Below, piece by piece: positions 42,781 through 54,890 of a stretch of 64,000 nt of DNA. Position numbers and translations under genes: made by a program. Position 1 is the first letter of the stretch. Every line of letters begins with the position of its first letter. The DNA lies in contig OY987307.1 of NCBI GenBank assembly GCA_963920635.1, positions 16,755,735 through 16,819,734 of the forward strand, written 5' to 3'. The notes beneath the pieces are model-generated. The model was not told the origin of the DNA and made no database searches. It worked only from the letters and a program-made list of their open reading frames with translations. Origin of the DNA: Pseudeuparius sepicola (taxonomy: Eukaryota > Arthropoda > Insecta > Coleoptera > Anthribidae).

Positions 42781-43904
42781 CTCAGCTGTTTTAGGCTGAG
42801 GGTTAAACGGCACTGCACTCACAATATTTTGGCACATTCTCAAAAATTGTTTCTTTAGCTTAGGTGATATTCTATATGTATAGGTATTTTCCTCCCACAA
42901 AACATTTGTCCACTTTAATTGTTTCACTTTCTTGAAAATGTGTTAGCCACACATACTTAAGGGTTTTTTAGAAATTAAATCTCAGTTGGAATTTGACGAA
43001 TCCATTTTTGGCGGAAATTTTCATCCCGAGGCAAAACAAATGTTTGTTATGGCGACACTTTCTTCCTGGCTTTTGTAATATGTATAAATATAATATAAAC
43101 AGACCCAATATTTGGTATTTAGGTTATTTTTTACGAAATAAAAATGAAAACTTACCTCAGTAGGCATACTGTAAATATTGACGAGGTCTCAGTTGATCGG
43201 CAGCGTGAAAGACCGAATAGAAACCGTATCAGGGCATGGGTCGACAACGAAAATCCTCGAGTACGTTACAATACTGATTTATTTCGCACAAGGTGAAAGG
43301 TAAATACAATAAATACACAAACCCGAACGTGGTCAACGGGAACGGCTTCCAGCCACCCGGACCGTCTGAACTCGCGGATCTCCCGTAAGCAGTTCACCCC
43401 TCTGTGTCTCAGGCTTCACTGTCAAATACTGTCCATGTCCATAATAGTCCACTCCGGGTTCCCTATTCAGTGGTTCGGGGGAGAATTCCCTTTTACAGCG
43501 CTCACGCATCGGTGCGAGCGGCACCAATACTCTTGGACGGCACGACTCCCACCCAGAGGCCATAATAACACCTGGGTGGTTCCCTTCCGCACTAGACACA
43601 AACTTGTTTCTAAAATATAAACTAAGACGACATTTAAAACTTCTCAAAACCCAAGCTGCCGCTTTCAGTTATGTAACAAATGACATGTAACATCGGACTA
43701 AGATGGTCACGTGATTTTTGTGCGCCAGGGCCTGTCTTTATAGTAGGCCTTGAAGTATTTTCGAACGTGTTTTAAGTTAAATAAAATGAGTGAAAAATCG
43801 AGAGTTTTGATATGGAATTTGATAATACTACACCTGAAATTACATTCACGAATGGTCGAGGAGAAAATACAGTCTGTTACTCGGTTAGAATGAAAAAATT
43901 CGAT
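42781..43904. other. No gene recognised
   Basis: A 50-codon plus frame (43143-43295) reads a basic stretch with NRIRAWVDNENPRVR. A GC-richer minus-strand ORF of 104 codons (43333-43647) has no motif. Neither can be assigned. Confidence 0.35.
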
Positions 43905-44960
43905 ACTCATTATACGAAAAAATTGTGCTCTTGTTGAACTGCGATAGCGTACACTGTTTTCGAGCAAAATCGTTTTGAATTTTTTTGCAGAGGGCCATGA
44001 AAATGCGTATTAGAAATAAGCCTGCCATAATTTAACAGCACTTTCTTCGATCCAAAAAAATGAAAAAGTTCCTATAAACATGACCTCAAAAATGCCCCCT
44101 AAGAGGACTATAGCCCCCGACATAGACACTTTGGCAAACAATTTTTTATACATATTTCCAGAACGCGAATTGATAAAGTTCTGAAACTTGGTATGTGATA
44201 TACCTGTGGGATTTAACATTTACCTAGGTAGAGATAGTTTGACATTCTTTATCATGGGCCTCCCAAATGGGGGGGGGGGGTCGGAGAGTTAAAAATAGCC
44301 CAAATTTTTCTTGTGCACTTGTTTCATGATTTCTTCTCCCAAGTATGTCACATACCAAATTTCAGAATTTTATCTTTGCTCGTTCTTGGGATATTTAGAA
44401 AAATCCATTTGCCAAAGTATCCATTTCGGGAGCTATAGCCCCCTTAGGGGGGCATCTTTATAGGAACTTTTTTCATTTTTTGGATCGCAGAACGCGATGG
44501 TAAATTATGACAAGCTAATTTCTAATACGCATTTTCATGCCCCCCTGCAAAAAAATTTCAAAACGATTTTAATCGAAAACTGTGCACGCTAGCGAAGTTT
44601 AACAAGAGTTCGTATAATACCCTGAAAGTTCATAAATTCGCAAGAAATCTGGGAAAAAGACACATACCAAAAATTTTGCGTATTTTTAACCCCTTAATTC
44701 CCCATTTGGGACGCCTATGATTAAGAATGTCAAATCTCACAGGTACATTACAGACCAAATTTCAGAATTTTATCTTAGTTTGTTCTGGAAATATTTAGAA
44801 AAAACCGTTTGCCAAAGTGTCCATTTCGGAGGCTATAGTCCTCTTAAGGGGCATTTTTGAGGCCATGTTTATAGAACTTTTTCATTTGTTTTGGGTCGCA
44901 GAACGTGCTGGAAAATTATTGCACGCTAATTTCGGGATACCCTCTATATTCGGGAAATAG
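43905..44960. mobile_element. Inverted-repeat element with a third arm
   Basis: 43905-44250 and 44330-44620 are inverted copies (TTCTAATACGCATTTTCATG, CAAAACGATTTT, GGACTATAGCCCC blocks). 44630-44960 repeats the arm once more in the left-to-right sense of the right arm. A run of 12 G lies at 44269-44280 between the first two arms. No genuine ORF. Confidence 0.75.
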
Positions 44961-45204
44961 GAGAAACCACCCAAAAGTTCCCAATTAGGTACATAGTGTA
45001 GTGTGTATGTCTTGCATCCTGTATCTCCAAAAATGAAGACGGTGTGCAACAACATATATTATTTTGAATCCCAAAATACCTGGTTTTACAAGTCTCGCTA
45101 AGTCTCCTACTACTCCCCCTATAATAATTTTTGTTATAGATTTTTTTTTAAATAGTTGTAGGGAATTTTACGCAGTTTTCTGGGATAGGAAGAAATTGTA
45201 TAGG

Positions 45205-45760
45205 TACAGGATGTTTCACAAATGCGTGGCAATCCAAACTTATGTTTTTTAAAATTTCTTCAAGGCAATCAAAATGATATAAAACTTTGTATCATTATCT
45301 TTTTCCGTTTTTGAAATATTTTGTATTCAAATTTTATCATAAATTTATTTAACTTGAATTTGTAGATCTCGTGATAAATATAGACCAATACAACTAAAGT
45401 TAAAGCAACTATTTTTTGTTGTTGCCTTGATCGTCTATCTCTCGGTCTATCTTTTCAGTTCAAGTTTCATAAATTTAATTTAAACCGAAAAGATAATGAT
45501 ACAAACTATTATATCGTTGACTGATATATTATTAAAGACTGCTCACGGCTGTCACGTCTGACATATTTTGGGCTCACCATGCGCTTTCCGGAGATAAAAT
45601 ATAATGCAGAATATACATTGTTAGCCATCAGAGCCATCTGTTTTCCAGGACATAACTATAGCCGTGAGAAGTCTTTATAAATACGTCAGTCAAGGCTTAT
45701 ATCCTTTCGATAGCCTTGACGAGCAGATTTTTGCCACGCATTTGCGAAGCACCCTGTATA
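45205..45760. mobile_element. TIR element (about 555 bp)
   Basis: Ends TACAGGATGTTTCACAAATG and the complement of TACAGGGTGCTTCGCAAATG, with AATGCGTGGCAA in both. Inner inverted blocks are ATATCGTTGACTGA / TACGTCAGTCAAGG and GACTGCTCACGGCT / AGCCGTGAGAAGTC. No coding potential. Confidence 0.7.
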
Positions 45761-47090
45761 AAATTTGTTATTATCTCAGAAAATTACAAATAGTCCCCTG
45801 CATTTTTCAGTACGGATATTCACATAATTTTATTGATTACCTATGTGAAGTAAATTTCGAAGCAAATATACACCTGATCCTAACATTTACCTCATTTTCA
45901 AGACGCCTTCATCACTTTATCAACTGATTGGCAAGGTATCAACCAGGTGAGTCAGTGCCCTGCAAGCAGAATGTTTACACGCCCATGCCATCTGCAATTC
46001 AGTTCGGTCAAATGTCCGTAATTACTAATTGCCCTCCCACCTTGGATCGATACCTGGAAGCCAGGTGATTTTGCTGTAAAGGCATTGTTCGGGTGAATGG
46101 TAAAGGTCGGACAATATTGTTTCAAGCCCCCTGGCTAAAATTAACCGGGACAGCAACTACTGTACTGCAGTTTTGATGTAATAACTTTGCTGTGTCTAGC
46201 ACTAATTCTGCTCCACTAAACATCCATTTCATGGCACACTTTTCCAAATCATAAAAAAAAACATTCCAATATTAAGGCACACTAGGCACAGAAAATCTAC
46301 TTACGAAGACTAACTAGGTAGATTTTCTGTCGTTGAATAGCCTCCAACAAATTCCGAGAGAAGTCATGTTTATCCATCTTAAAAATCGTTCTGCAGATAT
46401 GCCCCCGGGCAATTCTTTATTTTAAAAGATAAAAAAATTGTGAATCTAAAACCACATTCCATTTCACCTGTCTTCGATATCTAATTAATAGTGGATATTG
46501 TTAAAGCTGTATTATTGAGCCTTCCTAAACAGTTTAAACATTATTATTTTGTTTCCCATGGTCACGTAGACAACGAATCCGTCGGCATTCTTGGCGACGA
46601 ATTCCTAACGTGCAAGACTGTATAGTATAATCCACGACCGAAAATACCTCAAGAATAATTTATGCCTGACTCGTACAATGTACGGGGGTCCTTCAAAATT
46701 TTGATGCAAACGTGACTTTAATCACAGACCTATATAGCTAGCGAAGCTATATAGGTCTGTGCTTTAATTAATATCTAAACCAGAAATCACAAACTCAGCT
46801 AATTTGTTCTATTCTGTCGCTAAACTGTGCCTTTTCTGTTCTCTCATCATGCCCGACTTTCCACCAAGCCACCAAGCTTCCTAAACAAGGATTTCGCCTG
46901 TATTCCATCATATACATATGGAAAGTATCCTAATATGAGACCACATTACATTTTGTTCTGTATTTTGTACTATAATATATTATAATGCGCGAACTTACGA
47001 CGAATACGTTAATATAGTCTCTATTTTCACTGCAGTTTATGTAGGATTGCCAAATATTAACCGTTGTTGCGTAAATGAGAATGGTTGGCG
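45761..47090. other. No gene recognised; one perfect hairpin
   Basis: The hairpin at 46723-46761 has two exact 17-bp arms (CACAGACCTATATAGCT and complement) with a 5-nt loop. Otherwise no supported feature. Confidence 0.5.
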
Positions 47091-48247
47091 GAAAAAAGAT
47101 CGAAAATCAAAAGGTCGAATCACAATCGACCGAATCACAAAAACAAACAAAACAAAATATAGAAACTACAAAAGGTCGAATCACAAAAGGTCGAATCACA
47201 CAAGGTCGAATTACAAAAGGTCGAATCACAAAAAGGTCGAATTACAAAAAGTCGAATCGCAAAGGGTCGAATCGCAAAAGGTCGAATCACAAAAGGTCGA
47301 ATTACAAAATGTCAAAAAACAATAATTAGATATATTTTTTAGCGAGTAATCGAAAATTATGAGTCGCGGCAACACAAATATTGTGGATTGGCGAAAAAAA
47401 AGGTCGAAACACAAGAGGTCGAATCACAAAATATAAAAACTGCAAAAGACCGAATCACGAAAGGTGTCGAATCACAAACAGTCGAATTGACAAAAAATAA
47501 TTCTAATTTGTATCCAATAATTTGAAAATAATGATTGGCGGAAAAAAGTCGAAAATCCAAAGATAGAAACACAAAAGCAGGAAAAGCTTATTTTGTATAA
47601 ACGAAAAATGACTTCAGCTTAGGCCAGAAGTGAGCGTCACAGTTTTTTGAGACACCATGTATATTTTGCGGCAAAATATACAGGGTGTCTCAAAAAACTG
47701 TAACGCTCACTTTTGGCCTTTGATTTTTTTAGACACCCTGTATCTTTTGCGCAAAAGATAAGGGTGTCTCAAAAAAATCATAGGCCAAAAGTGAGCGTCA
47801 CAGTTTGTGCCAAAGATACAGGGTGTCTCAAAAAAATCTTAGGCCCAAAGTAAGCGTCACAGTTTTTGAATCACCCTGTATATTTTTCCGCGAAATAGAC
47901 ACAGGGTGTTTAAAAAAATGTGACGTTCACTTCTGGCCTAAGCTGAAGTCAGTAATTGGTACCTACTGACAATAATAATTTTCGTTTATAAATAAGACGC
48001 CTTTGGCATCGGCGTACCTAGCTGCAGTTTGTCTTTTTGGGCTCAAAATGTAGGTCCTTTCAATTATTGAAGACCAATTATCACATATCGAGTTTTAAAA
48101 TTTCCACCTTTTGTGATTCGACCTTTTGTGTTTCGACTTTTTGTGATTCTATCTTTTGTTTTTCGATCTTTTGATTATTCTACCTTTTCTGTTTTCGAGA
48201 TTTTTTAAAATTTCGACCTTTGTTTTTCGACCTTTTTTCCGCCAATC
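47091..48247. mobile_element. Foldback-type element with AGGTCGAATCACA repeats
   Basis: Outer ends GGTTGGCGGAAAAAAG and its complement CTTTTTTCCGCCAATC. The left arm (47091-47590) consists of tandem units of about 15 bp, AAAAGGTCGAATCAC, interrupted by two further GGCGGAAAAAA starts (47389, 47535). The right arm (48105-48247) holds the inverse units GTGATTCGACCTTTT. The centre is a palindromic cluster (47594-47990). Open frames with K-V-E-S-Q heptad-like repeats are by-products of the 15-bp period. Confidence 0.8.
47594..47990. repeat. Palindromic cluster of TACAGGGTGTC units
   Basis: Outer arms GACTTCAGCTTAGGCCAGAA and its inverse bound five or six alternating units, each reading ACACCCTGTATcTTTTGCG or the reverse GATACAGGGTGTCTCAAAAA next to GTGAGCGTCACAG. 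Units of 60-65 bp alternate in direction, giving palindromes within a palindrome. Confidence 0.75.
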
Positions 48248-49505
48248 AATTTTTATTTCAAAAACATTAAATGAATATCAACTTAACACAGTATACAACT
48301 TGTTAATTATATGACACTTGACATTCTATTCAAATTATTAGTAATCTAAATTGGATGAAGCGAGTCTCCTTATATGAGATATCTCATATTAGGAATCCGA
48401 TGTACATATCATAGAATTGTTTGCCATGTTATTAAATGCGATATATACCTACTTTATTTATAAAATAACTTTTATTCAATATAACAAACTACAAAAATAT
48501 ATTAAACACCTACCACGTTATTCAGAATTACACGGTAACCGAAGCTCTTACTTTAGGAGTTAGTGTGGGGTCTCATATTAGGGTACTTTCCCCAACATTT
48601 AAGATTCAAGTTTTTAACCGACCAATAGTCCATCGAAACAAAATAGTGATATCTCTATGTGTTTTGAAGTTTAACAAAATTATTTTGATCGAATCAAAAG
48701 TTAACAATATTCTAATCATTAACTGTGGGCTTTAATAACGTCAACATTTTCATGATTTCTACAAGTAAAACGAGGAAATATTTTGGACAGCCCTCGTAGC
48801 TCATCTGCTGCATTGAGAGGTGAAGAGGAACAAAAAGGGCGCCCCGACAACCTATTTTAAACCAGCGGGTGTGAAGTTATTCGGAAAATGCACTAGCCGT
48901 GGAACTGGCAGCCAAACAATATTCAGATATATTGCAGGGCCCGTCGAATCGTCTTATTTTCGCACCACGGCGAACATTTTTTAGAGTCGAGTTTTGCATC
49001 GCTTCTCGCTTGCCTTTGAAAATCATTTGCATATAGAGAGAAAAATCATGCTATATTATGCAATAAAACCACATAATATGATAGTTACCGCTGACCATAT
49101 TCACATGCAACATAATTTTTTTGAGAAAAACGCAATTTTTGCAAATGTGCATTATCCTTGTATAATGTAGATATAGGTTACGTACTGCACTAACGGGAAC
49201 TAAATCTATAATAATAATAATAGTTCTACTATCTTTTTCGCAAAGAGATCGTTTTGATATCTTTCTTTAGACAGAGTAAAGGTTGTTCCATTTTTGATAC
49301 CTTTGAAGGGTATCCCATCTTATTTTTAAGAGATAAGGAATTTTCGAGTAAAAACATAGACATAGTTAGATCACAGAATAAGCAATCTGTGGCTAGATCC
49401 ATTGTTGAAATTTCCGCCAGTTCCTACCTACACCAAATATTTTGCAAAAATATATATATAAAAACTACTAACCAAATAAAAGACTTAGATATTCGAGAAA
49501 GTAAG
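48248..49505. other. No gene recognised
   Basis: AT-rich; GC-richer near 48790-48980. The plus frame from 49254 has no motif and runs into the next element. Confidence 0.4.
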
Positions 49506-49974
49506 TACGGGTGGCCCACATATCATGTCCTATCCCCTTATCTCGAGAATTTGTGGAGCTCTGGAAAAAAGTTTTGTACAAAAGTTGTTTGTAATCAAGA
49601 GAAATCCCTATTTTTAAGTGTTGGTTTATACAGTGTTGCGAAATTAGCGAAAAACACCAAAGTTACGTTTTTTAAATAATGAGGCCCTCTTTTTTATACA
49701 CTATATTACTCGCACTTTTAAGAAAGAATTTGATTGTTTTTTGTTTTTGAAGATCGGTTGCGGCGTTGTCAAGTTATTAGATATTTCCTATAATTGCAGA
49801 CATTTGGAAAATCTGTGATATTCCCGTTTCTGCTACAGGCTGTTCAATTATGATCGCCATTTTAAAAAATAAGAATTTCCCCTGATTACAAACAACTTTT
49901 GTATGGAACTTTATTCCGTATCTCCCCAAATTATCGAAATAAGGGGATAGGACATGATATGTGGGCCAACCTGT
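49506..49974. mobile_element. TIR element (about 470 bp)
   Basis: Ends GTGGCCCACATATCATGTCC (left, after TACGG) and complementary GGACATGATATGTGGGCCAA (right, before CCTGTA). Arms of about 125 bp also share CAAAAGTTGTTTGTAATCA. Confidence 0.75.
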
Positions 49975-50266
49975 ACCTCAAGTACCTACGGAGTCCTAGG
50001 AACTTTAGGACATTAACATTTTATCTGTTTTTATTTGTTTTCGTTCCAAAATTAACTTAATATTCTTGTTATAAAACTATATAATATGGCATACTCTTCA
50101 ATCATTAATATAACAACTATAGATATAATATTCTCTGTTATATAAGTACAAATTATTTTACTCAATAGTGACTATTTGTTAAAACGTATCCAAGTAACAT
50201 TTTAAATTCTAAATGCTCTTCGGTAGGTTTTATGAGGGTTTTATTAACTCTTAAAGATGAAAAGGA

Positions 50267-50466
50267 TTTTTTCTACAAGCATGCGGAAAAGTAAATGCGT
50301 GCGGAAAAGTGTCTTACGTTTCCGCACGCTTGTAGAAAAAATAGTGTTCCTAACTCTTGCGGAAAGTGTCTTTTCCACACTCGATTTCTTGGCTGAACTC
50401 CGCTACACGTCGTTCAGCCAACTGCAATCGCGTGCGGAAAAGTGGCACTTTCCGCACTTGTTAGGA
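50267..50466. repeat. Nested TGCGGAAAAG hairpins
   Basis: Hairpin 1: TTTTTTCTACAAGC (50267) against GCTTGTAGAAAAAA (50329). Hairpin 2: TCCTAACTCTTGCGGAAAG (50349) against CTTTCCGCACTTGTTAGGA (50448). TGCGGAAAAGTG and its inverse occur seven or eight times in 200 bp. Confidence 0.7.
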
Positions 50467-50469
50467 AAT

Positions 50470-51915
50470 ATACTATATTAACGTATCTTAAATAGTTTTC
50501 TCAAAGACTAGGGCATAAGACTATTTGATCTTTAAGGGATTTTGCACTTAAGTATGTTTTCTTAATGGTATGCTTTGAGAAATTCATAAGAATTTTTACT
50601 CTCAAGATGCTCTTAAATTCAGTAAGGTTTTAATAAACCGCAAGGAAGTCTTAAAGGTCTTATAATGTTCTTAAGATTTAGTCTTATAGTAATCTTCAAG
50701 AGTAGTTTTTAAGATTACTAGAACTGAGTAATTTTTTTCATTTTGGAAATAACTTAGCCCTCCAATTTTACATTCTGGTTACGCCACTTCCATTTTATCT
50801 ACCACAATTGATAGACATATAATTGCCCATATGCTCTAATACCGTTTGTACGATTTTAAAAGGCATATTATAGGGCGGAAGCACAAGACGCCACACTACG
50901 CGGGAAATACTTATAAATTTCTAGGTTATGTATTCCTTACAAACATCTGGCGCTAGTGGTGCACCTGACGACGCATGCTCGACGACTAACATAAGATATA
51001 TTAGTCTTATAATACTCTAGGACAAGACTAGTAGTTCCTGATGAGGTATAAAATTGTCTTCCGTTACTATTTTCTCTTTGTAAAATTTTATTTATTTATT
51101 TACATTTATGTATTGTATTTATTACAGCAATAGTAAGTACAGTTTTATTTAAACTTAACTTAGTCTCGAAGGCAAAAGTGCCTTTTGACGATACTCGATA
51201 CTATAAAGAATTTATGCAAAATCCGCCATATTGTATGAGGATCCCAGTACAACCTTGTGAAATATTGTATACCCCGATTACTGTAAGAAGTCCCGATTTT
51301 GTCAGATGACATTCTCCACAAAATCCCTAGGAATTTTCTGTTAACCATGGGTATAACATTGGTATATGCGTCGCAACCAGTTAATGACGTCACTCATTGA
51401 TATATGATATGAAAAGTTACCCAAGTGATACGAAAAAAAGAACATAATAAAATAAAAACCCTATTGCAATCACGATTATACTGCTACAAATAAAAATAAC
51501 TATGACTGGAACTCATTTTAATAATAATTTCAAACGTCATGGAAACACTTTCATTTTGGTATTTTGGTAAAATCGCCTACTTGCGGCAGCGTCTATGGTG
51601 CGTACTCAGGCAAATTTTATTCCCATTTTCCGTGTTGGGAAAGTAAAAACCTATATATATTTTGTGGTTCAAAAGGGGTCAAACTTTGGGCAGTGGAAAT
51701 ATTCGCGGGTTTTGTAGATACGTTTCGTGACTTTTACCGTTATCTGTGTTGTTCTTGTTCGTGTTATTAGTAGTTATTCATTGTGCAAATGGGCTCGTTA
51801 CTGACCTGAACTTTTGACCCGGTTGCATTTTTTTGCTCCATCGATGCCAACTTAGGATCTCGAAATTACCAATTGACAGTCCCAGTAAGGACTTCTTATA
51901 ATAATTTTACTATAC
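50470..51915. other. No gene recognised
   Basis: Many short CTTAAG/TCTTA repeats at 50480-50730. Short frames at 51160-51393 and 51564-51770 have no motif. Confidence 0.4.
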
Positions 51916-52431
51916 TGTATCTCAACAATCAAAGTCCAAACTCGTTGCCTTGGTCACCACTTTTGTTGTTTAGCCTTCAGAAATCTCAAATAAACTTATC
52001 AGATTACTGTCACTGCCCAAGAATATTCTTTCAGCTCCAAAATTCGCACAAAATCGGTTTCTAACCTTTTTCACTTTACTTGGCCCAATTCCCAGAGCTT
52101 ATATACTAAAAAGGAAGACTGGAGAATACTCTAGAATATTCCTGGCCAATGATAGTTCACAAATCATAATAAGTTCTAGCAAACTTTCTAGAATGTTATG
52201 GAAGCTTTACAGGGAAAACCATGAAAACTAAAGGAAAATGGGGCCCTGGGGGCCTCAGGCCAACAAAGATGTGACGGAAAATGCCTCTAAATTAATTACA
52301 AAAATTATAAAACTGCAAGTAGAATACCCAAACTTAAAATTTATCTGCTAAATCTTTGAGTAGGTTAGAAAACCGTGCAGACATATTCATTGAAAGCTGA
52401 TATAACAACTTTAGAGGCATTTTTCGTTACA
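51916..52431 (-). repeat. 3' LTR
   Basis: Complete LTR; in element sense it begins TGTAACGAAAAATG and ends GATTGTTGAGATACA. Partial relatives lie at 21707, 30335, 56659 and 60060. Confidence 0.9.
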
Positions 52432-52446
52432 CTGCCCCCCTCTAAC
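52432..52446 (-). other. Polypurine tract
   Basis: GTTAGAGGGGGGCAG directly before the 3' LTR in element sense: the plus-strand primer of reverse transcription. Confidence 0.85.
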
Positions 52447-52461
52447 ATTTGATCGTCCCGA

Positions 52462-53336
52462 TCAAGTTATATGACCTTCATCTATCTGTTCATGGTACGG
52501 AGACAACCTGACGATATTTACTATCTTCATCTTTGCTGTTGGGCTACGTCTTATACGATAAACGACATCATTAATCTTTTTCACGACGATGTATGGTCTT
52601 TCCCAACTTCTATCGAGTTTCGGAGACCGACCTTTTGTTCGCATGGGATTGTATAACCACACTTTGTCACCCACATTAAATTCAACAGATCGTAGCGGAT
52701 CTTCATCCTGTCACTTTCGAGATGCAACTTCTGGCGAACGTCTTCATGAACTAACTGGAGACGCTCTCTCAGGTGACTCAAGTAGTCATCAGTAGATTCT
52801 AGATTTTCTGGCCGGTCGGTTATGATGTCGATAGGGAGCCTTAGATTGTCTCCGAAAATAAGCTCGGCTGGAGACTTTCCCGTCGCTTCATGCACAGCGG
52901 AACGGTAGGACAATAGAAAAGGTGGTATGCATGTGTCCCAATTACTTTGTTTCTGATTCACTACCATCTTCAGGTATGTTTCTAATGTCTTATTGAACCA
53001 TTCCACCATACCATCAGACTGGGGGTGCAGGGGTGTTGTTCTTGTCTTGGAAATCCCTAGCAGGCGGGAGACATTTTGGAATACCTCCGACTCAAAATTG
53101 CGGCCCTGATCAGAGTGTAGTTCTCTTGGGACACCAAAACGACATATCCAATTTTGGAACAGGACCTCTGCGACTGTGGTGGCCTCTTGGTTGGGGATTG
53201 GATAAACTTCTGGCCATTTGCTGAAGTAGTCCATGACGACTAACACATAACGGTTGCCAGATTCGCTGGTTGGGAACGGTCCCGCTGCGTCAATGGCAAT
53301 CCTTTCAAAAAGAGCTCCGACCAGGTATTGCATCAT
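52462..53336 (-). pseudogene. Gypsy integrase, N-terminus deleted and shifted
   Basis: Catalytic core from about 53310: AIDAAGPFP (first Asp), LHSDQGRNFES (second Asp), and PQSDGMVEWFNKTLETYL (Glu). The HHCC zinc-binding domain that should lie between RNase H and this core is absent: the preceding frame goes from QVARWLQ straight into the core region, so about 100 or more codons are deleted. The C-terminal part, GDKVWLYNPMRTKGRSPKLD and YHEQIDEG, is in a second frame (52462-52674), after a shift near 52670. Confidence 0.9.
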
Positions 53337-53709
53337 TTTGAAGCCATCTTGCCACTTGTCCTTCTGGGTTCTTGAACTGGAATAGCCATTTTAGTGATGC
53401 GTGATCTGTTCTTAATATGAAAGGTTGGCCATATAAATACTTGTGGAAATGTTCAACGGCCTTGACCACTGCTAGCAGTTCCCTTCTTGTCACCCAGTGG
53501 TTTCTCTCTGGCTTAGACAGAGTTTTACTGAAGTAGGCAATAACTTTTTCTTGCCTTTCTTGCTCCTGGGATAGCACTGCCCCAACACCAAAGTTGCTGG
53601 TATCTGTATCCACGATGAATGTCTTTCCAGGAACGGGAAACGTTAAAATCGGTGAAGAAGGTCTGAAATGCTTCTTCACAATCTGAGGTCCACATATAAT
53701 CGATCCCAT
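53305..53709 (-). pseudogene. Gypsy RNase H domain
   Basis: Removes RNA from the RNA-DNA hybrid during reverse transcription. Motifs: VDTDTSNFGVGAVLSQ (first Asp), RRELLAVV (Glu), LRTDHASLKWL (Asp). It is in a different frame from the RT, the shift lying near 53650-53690, and ends in the deletion junction with integrase. Confidence 0.9.
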
Positions 53710-54565
53710 CCTCTGTGAGCCTATGCAGCGGCCTGGCTATGTGTGCAAAGTTTAGGACGAATCTCCTGTAATAAGGGCACAGGCCCAGGAAGCTCCTTAG
53801 TTCATGTTTATCTTTCGGTCGCGGCCATTTTTCAATTGTCTCTATCTTTTCTGGGTGCGTTTTAACTCCTTGCTCTGAAATTACATGCCCCAAATATCTA
53901 ACTTCCTTCTTAAAGAAACAGCATTTCTTTGGGCTTAGTTTTAGGTTAGCTTCTCGTAACTTCTGGAATACCTCTCGGACATTCTTCAAGTGATCTTCGA
54001 ATGTTCTTCCCGAAATAATGACATCATCCAGATATACTAGACAGGTTTTCCATGTCATACCTCTTAGCACAGACTCCATGAGCCTCCCAAAGGTTGCTGG
54101 TGCATTACAGGGGCCAAATGGCATAACATTAAATTGCCATAAACCTGTACCAGTAGAAAATGCAGTTTTCTCTTTATCTTGAGTGTGCATTTCGACTTGC
54201 CAGTACCCACTCTTCAAGTCCAACGTAGAAAACCATTTAGAACTAGATAGAGTGTCTAAAGTGTCATCCACTCTGGGTAGAGGGTAGCTGTCCTTCTTGG
54301 TGACGTCATTTAACCGTCGATAGTCTACGCAGAACCTCATAGAACCATTCTTCTTCTTCACTAGGACAACTGGAGAAGTCCATGGGCTCTGTGATGGTTC
54401 ATTGATTCTCTGTTGTTCCATTTCCTTCATCATAGCTGAGACCTCTTCTTGCTTAGCAAGGGGTATCCTTCGAGGAGCCTGTTTGATCGGAGGGCTATTA
54501 CCAGTATTTATCATGTGCTGTACCAAACCTGTCCTTCCAAAATCGCATTCAGACGTAGCAAACAC
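53600..54565 (-). pseudogene. Gypsy reverse transcriptase
   Basis: Full RT fingers-palm: SPWTSPVVLVKKKNGSMRFC, DYRRLND, FSTLDLKSGYWQV (first Asp), AFSTGTGLWQFNVMPFG, TCLVYLDDVII (catalytic YLDD) and LGHVISEQGV. The thumb continues to PLHRLTEDG. Intact across these motifs but out of frame with RNase H downstream. The linker to protease (54676-54873, GLYKKGIFPAKTLTTKRGRV) is in yet another frame. Confidence 0.93.
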
Positions 54566-54890
54566 ATCACGATTTTCTTCAATCAGTTTCGCAGTTGGTA
54601 CTGCTGATCCATTGTTAAGTAAGCAGCGGCTTCTTCGACCATATTCTTCAGACTCTCTGGTAGGGGCTGTGGAACTTACTGTGGTGCAACCTGATTTCTC
54701 ATAACTGCCTGAACCTCATGGCATAACCCAATCTTTTCGCCATTGCTCAAATTTTGATCATAGTTCTTTAGGTTAGCAATCCGCACAATTATTACACGCC
54801 CTCTTTTGGTGGTCAGCGTCTTTGCAGGAAATATACCTTTTTTATACAGTCCGCATTCTTCTTCGGGTTCCACAATAATTGTTTCGCCAT

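Noticed and set aside
47047..47572. Short proteins rich in K-V-E-S-Q or C-D-S-T repeats
   Set aside because: By-products of the 15-bp tandem repeat, mirrored on the other strand.
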